A stretch of 64,000 nt of DNA from Zoroaster sp. YZ-2022 (taxonomy: Eukaryota > Echinodermata > Asteroidea > Forcipulatida > Zoroasteridae). The position numbers were made by a program, and so were the translations under genes. The number at the start of each line of letters is the position of its first letter. Position 1 is the first letter of the stretch. Below the pieces are notes generated by a model, which saw only the letters and a list, made by a program, of their open reading frames with translations, was not told where the DNA came from and did no database searches. Location: contig CM055830.1 of NCBI GenBank assembly GCA_029582265.1, positions 22,986,163-23,050,162 of the forward strand, written 5' to 3'. Shown here one piece after another: positions 22,881 to 33,480 of this stretch.

Positions 22881-25214
22881 TTATGAAAAGTGCAAAGTAT
22901 GGTATTTCTCAAAGCAAGGAACTACGCACATCGGATATGTACATTGTTTACATATCATCCTCGTTTGTTTTCTATTGTGTAATCGCCGGTTGCTACAAAC
23001 AATGCAGTCACGTTTTCTTCCGGAAGGGTTTTTTGCCAGGATAATGCATTTTCTCCATCAGCCGAACAGGAAGGTTATTCGCATTGGATCGTGTAAAACG
23101 CAGCATTGTATTACGTTCCCAACCTGTGAGTAGGCCGTCTATGACTTGAAGACGGAAGTCAAGATTACTGACATGCTTGTTTGTTGGTATGCTGTTGAAA
23201 ATTACCGTGGCATTGAGCATGGATATGTTCAACATACTGAAAAACACTCGTTTCCACCATTTCAAACTTCTGTGTGTATGTGTGTAGTACTGAAAAATTT
23301 GATTTCACGAAATCCACTTTCGCTCTTCTTACACCGAATTTGTTTTGTAATTACTTGGCAATCACCTACATTTGTTAGGAGTACAACATTTTTGTTATCA
23401 TGCCAAACAATGCATAACTGACCAGCCTTCTCATAAAATTTTGGGTTATCTCCCTTTTTCATTCTATTTGTCTTTGGGTGGGCTGCATTCGGTATTCCCT
23501 GTGCAGTATAACGCACTGGACCACAACATCCAAATCCTAATTGAGACAGTTTGGATACCAGAGCTGGTCTGTTAAAGTAATTATCACAATAAATTACATG
23601 TCCTTTATGTTCAAGTCCTTTAGAGTTCAACGACGACTTCTCCTGGGATGGTTAGGTCAGAGGGATGGCACTTTGAGGGGGATGAATCGGTATCTACATG
23701 TACATGTAGCCTTCTTGAAGTTTTTGTCTCCTTGGCAGCAGCTCCTGTGTACAGCATCCACGAATAGGTGTAACCCGTCTCTGATTCGTTCAAAGAGAAT
23801 GCCTTAATTCCCCATTTGACCGGTTTTCTGGGCATGTACTGTAGAAACCCGAGGCGTCCCTTAAATTTGAGCATACTCTCATCAGGAGATAGGTTCTGTC
23901 CAGGGTAATAGAGGCTGCGAAATTTGGGGAGGAGGAAATTCAGCAAAGGCCTAACTTTCTTAAGCTTGTCACATCCAGAGGCTGGTTCAGGCAACCGGTT
24001 GTCGGAGAGGTGAAAAAATCGCATAATGGAAATAAATCTATTTCTTGACATTATGGATGGATAAAATGACATCCGTAGAACTTCATATGTTGACCAGTAC
24101 ATACTGTACTGAGGCGACTTGTTGATGCCCATAGCAAGCAGTAGCGCTACAAATGCCATCATTTCATTCGAGTGAGTGGGGGTCCAGGAGGTTTCTGAAA
24201 CAGTTTGCTCTGCGTAGCGGTTTGTTTCGTCTACAAGCAGATCCCAGACGGCACTGCAGAAGAACAACTGGAATACCTGTACTGCAGAAAGGCCTGAGAA
24301 GTCACCTGCAGGACCAGAGCTTCCGGTGAATTGCATCGGCTTCCTGTTGAGATGACTGATCTCTTTCCAACCCGATCTGAAGTCTGTTTTCTTCCATCTG
24401 GATTTGGCATTTTTCTGCGGAAGGGAAGAGACAAAATGCATGAGGGTGCTTTTCGTCTATCACACAGTATAATTTGGCACTATTTCCGCTGTTGTTTGAT
24501 GACCAGATTGATGAAATTTTGGGGACTTTTTTTATAATCTCGTAATACAATAATTTTAATTTGGGGGGAAGGTCCACAGTTATCATGGCAACGGTTGTAA
24601 TGTAATTAAATATCCATTTGTTTTTTAGTGTCATGCAAAAATAATGCAATTGCATATATTTCGTCTTTAATAACATGTTACACGCCGTCTTCTATATTTT
24701 GAATACATAAATGAATAACATAATCACGTGATAAATCTTTTAATCCAACATGGCCGCCAATGGTGGCCATCTTGGCTTTTTAAATTGGCGGCCATTTATT
24801 TAGAGTATAGATGTTTGGTGTGGTTTTTTGTTGGGGGGGCAATAGTTTACTCACGATCTCGTCAAACATGAAATTACGCGGAAAAGAGCATACGTAAAAT
24901 AGAACTGGCATTTATCTACACTCAATGTTAAATTCGTTGCATACAGCTTAAAATGAAGCTATTCTCCAAAATCCAATTAAAAACTGATGTTAAAAGGGTA
25001 GTGCCTAACTAATGTTATACGGTCATGACCTAGACAATATAAATACCTCATCCTGCGGATCCACGTCGCTCGAATGTCCTTTTTCGCCTTCGCTTGAGGA
25101 TTCATCATCACCCTGATCACCGCTGCTTTCATCATTCTCCGTGTCGATCTCCATTTCCGAGTCACTATCATCAAATATCTCTGCCAAAATGGCAGCATTT
25201 CTATCGCCGTCCAT
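22881..25214 (-). pseudogene. piggyBac transposase, two exons, lacking the third catalytic Asp
   Basis: Exon 1 (25214-25047, 56 codons) starts MDGDRNAAILAEIFDDSDSE and is strongly acidic, as piggyBac N-termini are. It ends at a GAG|GTATTT donor. Exon 2 begins at 24414 after TTCCCTTCCGCAG. Both junctions are phase 0 and the intron is 632 bp. The DDE domain follows: first aspartate in NLSPDESMLKFKGRLGF (about 23870), second in HVIYCDNYFNRP (about 23580-23595). Compared with copy A, about 25 codons are missing near 23300, exactly the part that carries NMGGTDLADQ, so the third catalytic aspartate is gone. Frameshifts near 23625, 23265 and 23020 also break it. The cysteine-rich C-terminus (CIVCSNRR, ICKQCTYPMC, VPCFEKYHT) is readable to the stop at 22881. 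This copy is catalytically dead. Confidence 0.8.
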
Positions 25215-25881
25215 GATTAAGTTTCGATTCGGCAGCCACTATCCCGCAGCCACTTTTTCTTTTGAATAACGCGCTGGCTGCGGGGGGGTGGACGCTAACT
25301 ATGCGCGGATTAATTAAATCGTCGATAGAGGGCGACCGTCATGAAATTCGCCTAAGCATTTTGGCTGGGGACCAATAAGCTCCGCCGGTCGTAAAACAAT
25401 ACGTTTGCAAAGGTGCCATTTATATCCCCTGGTCTGGAACAATGACCACAAATATGTGCCATTTGGCGCCCGCGGTATGGATAGGGTTATTATTTGGTGT
25501 TCAGTATTCAAAACAAAATGCCTGCTGCTTGCCTGACAGTTGTTTGACACAAATACAAACTGTATATATATCCTCAGTTTCTGTTTTCAAGCACTTACCA
25601 TTTGGCCTTTGCATTTCCTGAAGAACTCAAAACTATGATGTAAAACTGGTTGCATCAACTTGTCTCGGTTCGCGCTTGTTTAAAAAATACAATCACTTGG
25701 AAATTCAATGATTTGTTTACATGAGAGATGTTGCTTGTATATCTGGAACAAGTTGCTAAAAAACTAGATTGTACTAGAAACATGTACAAATATTCAAGAA
25801 TGAATTTGAGCTCAATTTTTTTTATTCTTATTTTGCATATAAAAACAAGTAATACATGAATTAAGTGACTGTTGATCTGTA

Positions 25882-26004
25882 CAGTGGCGTAACTATGGGG
25901 AGGGGGATGTCCCAACCAAGGAATTTGATTGTGTGCCAGTTGACCTCCCCACCTGCTACCTCAATTCCCCCCACCCCCATGAACTAACCCTAGTTACGCC
26001 ATTG
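25882..26004. mobile_element. 123-bp hAT-type MITE
   Basis: Termini CAGTGGCGTAACTATGGGG and, reverse-complemented, CAATGGCGTAACTAGGG form the inverted repeats. Flanks GATCTGTA (25874-25881) and GATCAATA (26005-26012) agree at six of eight bases, consistent with an aged 8-bp hAT duplication. G/C-skewed core, no coding capacity. Confidence 0.75.
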
Positions 26005-26217
26005 GATCAATATGTGGTTCACATTCATCTTATACAATTTATTGAAAATTACTCTTTTTAGGTACATAGTTTTTTCAAGCATGTCATGAATCAATCAGTG
26101 AGTCAATCAATCAATTATCCAGTCAGTCAACAATCAATTCATAACAAGTTGATCAACTTGGCATCCATAATCATTAAAAATGCTAATTACACTGGCAAAA
26201 TGTTAATTAATCTATAA

Positions 26218-28314
26218 TACCTTTGTTATTCATCGGTTAAGGATGCATACAATGCCTCACCCTTGTCGAAACTTGGATCAGCTGATCACAACCTCGTTCT
26301 TTTGCTTCCTAAGTACAGACCTGTTGTGCAGCGTGATAAACCACGTGTAGTTGAATTCAAGCAGTGGTCCAGTCAAGCGTCAGTTCAACTGCAGGAATGT
26401 TATGAATGCACGGACTGGTCTGTATTCATCGATTCTGCACAAGATATTCATGAACTTACGGATACAGTGAGCTCGTACATTCAGTTTTGTGAGGATACTG
26501 TAATTCCATCTAAGAAAGTGAAAATATTTCCCAACAATAAACCGTGGATTACCAAGGCAGTCAAGGAGGTGATTAACAAGAAGAAAGGAGTATTCAGAAA
26601 GGGAAATAAAGCTGAGCTGAAGGCAATACAGAAAGAATTGAAGTGCGCCATTAAAAAAGAAAAGCGAGTGTATAGAGGAAAAGTTGAAGAACACTTCACT
26701 GACAATAACATGCAACAGGTCTGGAACGGTTTGCGTATGATGAGTTGCTATTCGAAGCCTGGCAAATCTCAACAGCTTCCAACAGTATCGCTGGACTATG
26801 CTAATCAGCTTAATCTATTTTACAATAGGTTTGATTGCCATGATTTTTCGAACAAGCTCAGTGATCTTCAGAAATCATTATCTAATTCCGACTCGTTTTT
26901 AACTGTAACTGAGGATGAGGTACGTCGGCATTTTTTGAGGTTGAATCAGGCTAAATCTGCTGGTCCAGATAAACTGTCTCCTCGCCTCCTCAAAAAGTGC
27001 GCTGGACAACTATCATATATTTTTACTTATATTTTTAATCTTTGTTTTATTACCCAATCCATCCGGAACACTTGGAAACAGTCATGCATTATTCCAGTTC
27101 CTAAAAAGTCAGTGGTCACGTGCAATAATGATCTCAGACCAATTGCGTTAACTTCGGTCGTAATGAAAACCTGTGAGCGTTTTGTTCTGAATTACTTGAA
27201 ACCATTGATTGCTGATTTTGTTGATCCATTGCAATTTGCATACACCAAGGGGCGTAGTACTGAGGATGCAATATTGTTTTGCTTAGATAAACTCTATGCT
27301 CATTTAGAACGCACTAGGTTTGGAAATTCTGCTCGTATTATGTATTTTGATTTCTCGTCTGCTTTTAATACGATGCAGCCTCATATTTTGGCCCAGAAAC
27401 TGCTTGATATGTCAGTTGTTCCACACACTGTTGTCAAGTTCATTTTAAATTATCTTACTTGTCGTTCACAATTTGTTCGTCTTAACAGTTCCGTCCATTC
27501 TGATACTATTGTTTCCAGCACTGGAGCGCCACAAGGTACTGTTTTGGCACCTTTTCTGTTTACAGTATACACTGCAGATATTCGCTCCACTAATATGAAT
27601 TGTCCAGTAGTGAAATATGCGGATGATACTGCTCTTATTGGTTTGATAGAAAAGGATGATAATTCTATTTACATGGATCAAATTAATCAGTTTGTGGAGT
27701 ACTGTAAACGTAATTTTCTAATGTTGAACCTGAAAAAGACTAAAGAAATGTTGGTGGACTTTCGCAAAGTACACAGGGCTATACCGGATCCAGTAACAAT
27801 TGATGGTTGCGAAATAGAACGTGTTGCCGAGTATAAATATCTTGGAATTGTTTTTGATGAAAAGTTAAATTGGAGTAATCATGTAAATCATATAGGGAAA
27901 AAACTGAACTCCAGAATGTACTGCCGGAGGAAACTGAACTCGTTTGACGTCAGGAAGGAAATTAAGTTGACTTTCTATAACTCGGTTATATGTAGTGTGT
28001 GGACCTATTGTATGTTATGTTGGGTAGGGAATGCTGATAAGACAGTGAAAAAAATAATTGAAGACACCATCAAAAGAGCTAGCAAGATAATAGGTGGGTG
28101 TTTGCCATCAATGGACTCGGTCTACAACCAACGGTTATATAACAAGTTACAGCTGGTGTGGGAAGATGCTGGTCATCCTATCCACAGCCGATTGACAAGT
28201 AACATCATCTCTCGCAGCGGTAGACTGAGACCAGTGATGGCAAACACGAACCGATATCCTTCTTCCTTCACTGGCAGGGCCATCAAACATTATAATGATA
28301 ATTTTACAAGATAA
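26218..28314 (+). CDS. LINE ORF2 protein: end of endonuclease plus full reverse transcriptase
   Basis: The frame is open from about 26218, so no true start codon exists; it begins in the distal endonuclease (VKDAYNASPLSKLGSADHNL), whose SDH-like motif reads ADH. A linker follows (IFPNNKPWITKAVKE), then the reverse transcriptase: AKSAGPDKLSPRLLKKC, LRPIALTSVVMKTCERFVL, QFAYTKGRSTEDAI, motif A MYFDFSSAFNTMQPHIL, GAPQGTVLAPFLFTVYT, catalytic VKYADDTALIG and LNLKKTKEMLVDFR. The thumb has EYKYLGIVFDEKLNWSNHV and the C-terminus RLRPVMANTNRYPSSFTGRA. All catalytic aspartates are present over ~690 residues with no stop. This is the best-preserved protein in the window, but it cannot retrotranspose without its 5' part. 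Motif style points to Rex1 in the CR1 group. Confidence 0.9.
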   Translation, partial: YLCYSSVKDAYNASPLSKLGSADHNLVLLLPKYRPVVQRDKPRVVEFKQWSSQASVQLQECYECTDWSVFIDSAQDIHELTDTVSSYIQFCEDTVIPSKKVKIFPNNKPWITKAVKEVINKKKGVFRKGNKAELKAIQKELKCAIKKEKRVYRGKVEEHFTDNNMQQVWNGLRMMSCYSKPGKSQQLPTVSLDYANQLNLFYNRFDCHDFSNKLSDLQKSLSNSDSFLTVTEDEVRRHFLRLNQAKSAGPDKLSPRLLKKCAGQLSYIFTYIFNLCFITQSIRNTWKQSCIIPVPKKSVVTCNNDLRPIALTSVVMKTCERFVLNYLKPLIADFVDPLQFAYTKGRSTEDAILFCLDKLYAHLERTRFGNSARIMYFDFSSAFNTMQPHILAQKLLDMSVVPHTVVKFILNYLTCRSQFVRLNSSVHSDTIVSSTGAPQGTVLAPFLFTVYTADIRSTNMNCPVVKYADDTALIGLIEKDDNSIYMDQINQFVEYCKRNFLMLNLKKTKEMLVDFRKVHRAIPDPVTIDGCEIERVAEYKYLGIVFDEKLNWSNHVNHIGKKLNSRMYCRRKLNSFDVRKEIKLTFYNSVICSVWTYCMLCWVGNADKTVKKIIEDTIKRASKIIGGCLPSMDSVYNQRLYNKLQLVWEDAGHPIHSRLTSNIISRSGRLRPVMANTNRYPSSFTGRAIKHYNDNFTR

Positions 28315-28536
28315 AGAGAACATATACCGGTATTTATTTTTAAAGGTGATTGTGGGATACATTTTTAATTCAGTTGTATGGATTTGTTTGTGCTTGTGTG
28401 ATGTGGTAATGTTTTGATGTGTAATTTTGATACGACTTATGATGTATCTTAATAACTTAATGTTAATATATTTTGTTAATGAGAGACGATGACATGTAAT
28501 TTCCAGATTTGTGGATTTAATAAAGTTATATCTATC
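26219..28536 (+). mobile_element. Rex1-like LINE, 5'-truncated, with target-site duplication TAAT
   Basis: The insertion is bounded by TAAT (26215-26218 and 28537-28540). It starts inside the 3' part of the endonuclease region and ends with an ATAAAGTTATATCTATC tail. The junction sequence at 30095-30115 in the neighbouring duplicate looks like the empty site (GTTAATTAATATATAATCTG). One long open frame remains, so the insertion is fairly young. Confidence 0.8.
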
Positions 28537-30094
28537 TAATCTGAATATTAAATGCTTATACATGTACTTAGATATACCTCTAAATTGCATCTTTAATTGT
28601 TAATTGCAAAGTTGAACATAACATAATTATGGGATTATATAGCATTTAAAACTGAGTAACAAAAATCACAAACTGAAATTCTACTGCTATCACCATTCTA
28701 TTATCACTATCTTAATTATACCCAGTATACTGTCACTTGTGATATTTCTTTGGTATCCGATTAAGAAAGTTACCATACACATAAGTGTTGGTCCTTATCG
28801 GAGGAAACAAACAAATGAAAGCAGTTCTACGAAATTGGCCATTGGTTTTCAACACTAAAAGCAATCATTGTTTTTGACTAAATTATGATTTAAACCTTTT
28901 CTCATATAAAAAATTAATTCTGGGTACTTTACACCATATTTCCACCATATTTAAAAATGTAAAAACCTTGCATTCATGCTTGTGGATACAGTTCTGGGAT
29001 TATGAGTAAAAAATGCAAATACAAGTAAATTTTATTATCAATGTTTTCAATTTCAGAAGCATACAAAACATCAATTTTGACTGATATTATATATACTACT
29101 CAAAACAATTTAGGGAACACCGGATTTTTAACATCAAATAGGTTTGACATGTTCCATGAACCGGGATTTTCATTTGAAACCCCCTCTCTCTTTCAGTAGT
29201 CATGTCATGAAATGTGTAATCACTACATGCATCCTTTATCATCTGTTTCATTGTGCAGTTGTTTCTCATCAATTCTGTGAAACACTGGGTTTATCTGAAA
29301 TAAATGATCTTACTTTAACTGAGATTATTCCGGTGTTTCCTAAATTGTTTTTCATCTTTTGTATGATGAAAAGTGACAGCAATTTGGTTCACTGATAGCT
29401 GGCCATATAAAATGGCGCTCAATGTTTACAAACAAAAGAAAGGTCTAAACAACATCTGGGGTGCGTTTTCACGACTGTAACCAGAAACATGTATGGGCTT
29501 TGGTCATTGGTTAAGCGTTTTCGCAAGTTTGGTTGTGCTGCGATGACGTCATTGTTCTGACCAAACGTGAACCGAAGTTTGTGATCGGTTACGCTTGGTT
29601 TCAAGATGGCAGATTGTAAAAAGTAATGAAAGATTTGTTAATTATTGTTTAAAACATGATGAAATGATTGTTCGTATACCAGTATATCTTTCAAGTTTAT
29701 TACTAGCACTCACGAGTAAGTTCTATTTTTCCAAAATTTGAACTACACTGTATATTTTGAGAAACGTTGATGATTGAACACGTCGCAAACTGAAAACAAT
29801 TTTCTGGTTACGTTCACGTTTTCGCGTTGCTATTCCATTTTGTTTCTGATGAAGAATATAACGTCAGAAACAAGTTTCTGGTTAAGGTCGTGAAAACACG
29901 CCCCTGAAAGATCTATTATCTCTGTATTCATTAGACTTCATTACTCTCATCCTTTCATTTCAAGAGCAAGCAATCATTTTCAGAATCTGTAATACTCGCA
30001 ATCTCTTTCTCAATCTCAATCTCTCTTTGGTCTAACTGTTAAAACTGTTTCAGGGGTGTGATTTGCGGACAAAAGTTTAATACAAAAATTCTGT
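28537..30094 (+). repeat. Direct duplicate, unit 1
   Basis: The sequence starting AATCTGAATATTAAATGCTT at 28538 recurs at about 30109 with only scattered differences. Paired landmarks such as ACTCAAAACAATTTAGGGAA are offset by about 1.58 kb. No gene is evident: the 83- and 61-codon frames exist in both copies but have no domain. Unit 1 contains a complete inverted-repeat element at 29457-29906. Confidence 0.85.
29457..29906. mobile_element. ~450-bp MITE with ~30-bp terminal inverted repeats
   Basis: The left end GGGGTGCGTTTTCACGACTG and right end GGTCGTGAAAACACGCCCC are inverted copies, continuing inward with TAACCAGAAAC and GTTTCTGGTTA. No transposase and no clear target-site duplication. 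Its left part is present again in the second duplicate before the gap. Confidence 0.7.
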
Positions 30095-31323
30095 TAATTA
30101 ATATATAATCTGAATATTAAATGCTTATACATGTACTTAGATATACCTCTAAATTGCATCTTTAATTGTTAATTGCAAAGTTGAACATATACTAACATAA
30201 TTATGGGATTATATAGCATTTAAAACTGAGTAATAAAAATCACAAACTGAAATTCTACTGCTATCACCATTCTATTATCACTATCTTAATTATACCCAGT
30301 ATACTGTCACTTGTGATATTTCTTTGGTATCCGATTAAGAAAGTTACCATACACATAGGTGTTGGTCCTTATCGGAGGAAACAAACAAATGAAAGCAGTT
30401 CTACGAAATTTGCCATTGGTTTTCAACACTAAAAGCAATCATTGTTTTTGACCAAATGATGATTTAAACCTTTTCTCATATAAAAAATAAATTCTGGGTA
30501 CTGTACACCATTATTTCCACCATAATTAAAAATGTAAAAACATATACAAAATCTTGCATTCATGCTTGTGGATACAGTTCTGGGATTATGAGTAAAAAAT
30601 GCAAATACAAGTAAATTTTATTATCAATGTTTTCAATTTCAGAAGCATACAAAACATCAATTTTGACTGATATATATACTACTCAAAACAATTTAGGGAA
30701 CACCGGATTTTTAACATCAAATAGGTTTGACATGTTCCATGAACCGGGACTTTCATTTGCAACCCCCTCTCTCTTTCAGTAGTCATGTCATGAAATGTGT
30801 AATCACTACATGCATCCTTTATCATCTGTTTCATTGTGCAGTTGTTTCTCATCAATTCTGTGAAACACTGGATTTATCTGAAATAAATGATCTTACTTTA
30901 ACTGAGATTATTCCGGTGTTTCCTAAATTGTTTTTCGTCTTTTGTATGATGAAAAGTGACAGCAATTTGGTTCACTGATAGCTGGCCATATAAAATGGCG
31001 CTCAATCTTTACAAACAAAAGAAAGGTCTAAACAACATCTGGGGTGCGTTTTCACGACTGTAACCAGAAACATGTATGGGCTTTGGTCATTGGTTAAGCG
31101 TTTTCGCAAGTTTGGTTGTGCTGCGATGACGTCATTGTTCTGACCAAACGTGAACCGAAGTTTGTGATCGGTTACGCTTGGTTTCAAGATGGCAGATTGT
31201 AAAAAGTAATGAAAGATTTGTTAATTATTGTTTAAAACATGATGAAATGATTGTTCGTATACCAGTATATCTTTCAAGTTTATTATAGCATACGGTGTTC
31301 TTTTTTTTCCAAAAATTTTAACT
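30095..31323 (+). repeat. Direct duplicate, unit 2, cut by an assembly gap
   Basis: Second copy of the 28.5-30.1 kb unit, nearly identical until the N run at 31324. It could be a true tandem duplication or an uncollapsed second haplotype. Confidence 0.8.
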
Positions 31324-31823
31324 NNNNNNNNNNNNNNNNNNNNNNNNNNNNNNNNNNNNNNNNNNNNNNNNNNNNNNNNNNNNNNNNNNNNNNNNNNNNN
31401 NNNNNNNNNNNNNNNNNNNNNNNNNNNNNNNNNNNNNNNNNNNNNNNNNNNNNNNNNNNNNNNNNNNNNNNNNNNNNNNNNNNNNNNNNNNNNNNNNNNN
31501 NNNNNNNNNNNNNNNNNNNNNNNNNNNNNNNNNNNNNNNNNNNNNNNNNNNNNNNNNNNNNNNNNNNNNNNNNNNNNNNNNNNNNNNNNNNNNNNNNNNN
31601 NNNNNNNNNNNNNNNNNNNNNNNNNNNNNNNNNNNNNNNNNNNNNNNNNNNNNNNNNNNNNNNNNNNNNNNNNNNNNNNNNNNNNNNNNNNNNNNNNNNN
31701 NNNNNNNNNNNNNNNNNNNNNNNNNNNNNNNNNNNNNNNNNNNNNNNNNNNNNNNNNNNNNNNNNNNNNNNNNNNNNNNNNNNNNNNNNNNNNNNNNNNN
31801 NNNNNNNNNNNNNNNNNNNNNNN
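31324..31823. other. Assembly gap (500 N)
   Basis: Exactly 500 N, a conventional placeholder; true size unknown. Confidence 1.
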
Positions 31824-31850
31824 ACATGAAAATAAAGTTAAAACCGGGTT

Positions 31851-32370
31851 GCCTCTTGTTACGTTTAATAATAGCTTGGCTTAAGTGAGGCACCGCAAAT
31901 CAATGTTAAGGCCTGGGTTTGCCTCTTGTTACATTTTAATAGCTTGGCTTCAGTGAGGCACCGTCAATCAATGTTAAGGCCTGGGTTGCCTCTTGTTACG
32001 TTTTAATAATAGCTTGGCTTAAGTGAGGCATACGCAAATCAATGTTAAGGCCTGGGTTGCCTCTTGTTACGTTTTAATAATAGCTTGGCTTCAGTGAGGC
32101 ACACGCAAATCAATGTTAAGGCCTGGGTTGCCTCTTGTTACGTTTTAATAAGAGCTTGGCTTAAGTGAGGCATACGCAAATCAATGTTAAGGCCTGGGTT
32201 GCCTCTTGTTACATTTTAATAATAGCTTCATTTAAGTGAGGCATACGCAAATCAATATTAAGGCTTGGGTTGCCTCTTGTTACGTTTTAATAAGTGCTTG
32301 GCTTCAGTGAGGCACACGCAAATCAATGTTAAGGCCTGGGTTGCCTCTTGTTACGTTTTAAGCGATATTT
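31851..32370 (+). repeat. 71-bp tandem repeats upstream of LINE ORF1
   Basis: Eight GCCTCTTGTTAC boxes at 31851, 31921, 31988, 32059, 32130, 32201, 32272 and 32343 define a ~71-bp unit (TAATAGCTTGGCTTAAGTGA, then AAATCAATGTTAAGGCCTGG). The array runs into the gap on the left and stops about 55 bp before the ATG of the ORF1-like frame. Position and structure suggest tandem promoter monomers in a LINE 5' untranslated region. Confidence 0.85.
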
Positions 32371-32423
32371 TGAAGGTTTTTTTTCACATTTACTTTACAG
32401 CTTCCTTGCCTACTAGCCATATC

Positions 32424-33313
32424 ATGGCTAGCCAAGCGGGAAGCTCTAATTTGAATATGAATCAAATGTCCCACATAGGTGTACGTAAAAACGCCGTAGT
32501 CTTTTCTGTAGCTGACAATGTTCCTTTGTCTTCCTACGTGGACGCTATGTCCAGTTCAATACATCCTGACTCTGTTACACATGCTTCAAGAATTTCCAAT
32601 GGCAGGGCAGCTGTGTATCTGTGCTCCAAAGAGATCGCAGACGAAGCCATTTTATGTGGTCTTCACATACAGAAAACGTACATAGAAGTCAGCCCACTCG
32701 TACGCCCGACCACTCGACTCGTTTTATCAAATGTATCCTGAAATACCTAATTATGTTATTACTGCCAATTTGTCTGATTTTCTAAGACCGTGTCTCTCGT
32801 TCAGCCTATACCTTGGGATGAAGGACAAGTTGTCCCATATCATGTCTTTTTGAACAGGTTCATGTCTCCGCAGAATCAAATATCTCGTCTTCAGCACATA
32901 CAAAACACAGCAGCTCGTGCGTGTTGTGACTTTTTCGAAAGTCATGCCATATCACGCCAATCTTGAAAGAACTGCACTGGCTTCCCGTTTCACAGAGAAT
33001 TGTTTTTAAACTTATGCTAATTGTTCACAAATCTTTTAATAACATTGCTCCAATTTATATTTCTGAACTGCTTCAAGTCTACACTCCATCACGCAATTTG
33101 CGCTCCAGCAACATGTCACTCCTAAAGGAACCAACTTCAAAACGGAACTGTGGTGATCGATAGGTCTTTTTCTGTCGCGGCTCCGAGACTCTGGAATCAT
33201 CTTCCAACTAAACTCAAATCTTGTCATAGTATAACTAGATTTAAGTCGATGCTTAAAACTCATCTTATGTCACAATTCTTCAAGATGATGTATGTTGTAA
33301 TTCCATTGTAGGT
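32424..33313 (+). pseudogene. Internally deleted LINE: ORF1 start joined to ORF2 end
   Basis: ORF1 part: MASQAGSSNLNMNQMSHIGV at 32424 opens a frame to 32741 containing FVDAMSSSI-like and SKEIADEAILCGL segments and SPLVRPTTRLVLSNV. Similar sequence continues in other frames to about 32870. ORF2 part: ISRLQHIQNTAAR at about 32877, then LKELHWLPVSQRIVFKLM (32960), YTPSRNLRSS (33087) and FSVAAPRLWNHLPTKLKS (about 33168-33220), the C-terminal signature of CR1-type ORF2 proteins. Endonuclease and the whole reverse transcriptase are missing between them. Both ends are kept, so the copy looks like a deletion derivative that could have been mobilised in trans. Frameshifts near 32745, 32940 and 33160. 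Confidence 0.75.
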
Positions 33314-33394
33314 ACATGTATCTCAGTACATAATTTTCCCCATGCTATCATTAATTGTATATTGTTTTGTATTCATGGGTTTTCGTTTTTTTCC

Positions 33395-33480
33395 GCGCCT
33401 TGAGCGCCCAGCAGAGTGGATATGTGCGCTACAAATTATTACTATTACTATTACTATTACTATTACTATTACTATTATTT
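33395..33480 (+). repeat. LINE 3' tail shared with the SINE at 61.9 kb
   Basis: GCGCCTTGAGCGCCCAGCAG, then GTGGATATGTGCGCTA and an (ATTACT)n tail. The SINE at 61.7-61.95 kb ends GCGCCTTGAGCACC ... GTGGATACGTGCGCTATATAA and (ATT)n. Confidence 0.8.

Larger units (their letters stand above)
21683..25486 (-). mobile_element. piggyBac element copy B, near full length, with LINE insertion
   Basis: The left end CCCTTTCAGTACCA matches the terminus of copy A; the right end is AGGG at 25483-25486. Both are followed outward by TTAT (21679-21682 and 25487-25490) instead of the canonical TTAA. Between them lies a minus-strand, two-exon transposase. A TATA-like ATATAAAT (reverse of 25419-25426) lies about 200 bp upstream of the start codon. 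The 3.8-kb length includes a ~570-bp LINE fragment. The left boundary is well supported by copy A; the right one rests on the short AGGG and the flanking TTAT. Confidence 0.6.

Noticed and set aside
24745..24800. GGCCGCCAAT / ATTGGCGGCC inverted repeat as a regulatory hairpin
   Set aside because: Short, within the piggyBac intron, and no conserved counterpart seen in the window.
31251..31893. Open frames across N runs
   Set aside because: Mostly X; artefacts of the gap, as at 46971-47734.
31851..32370. CRISPR-like array
   Set aside because: The 71-bp units are contiguous tandem repeats without variable spacers, in a eukaryotic sequence, next to LINE ORF1.
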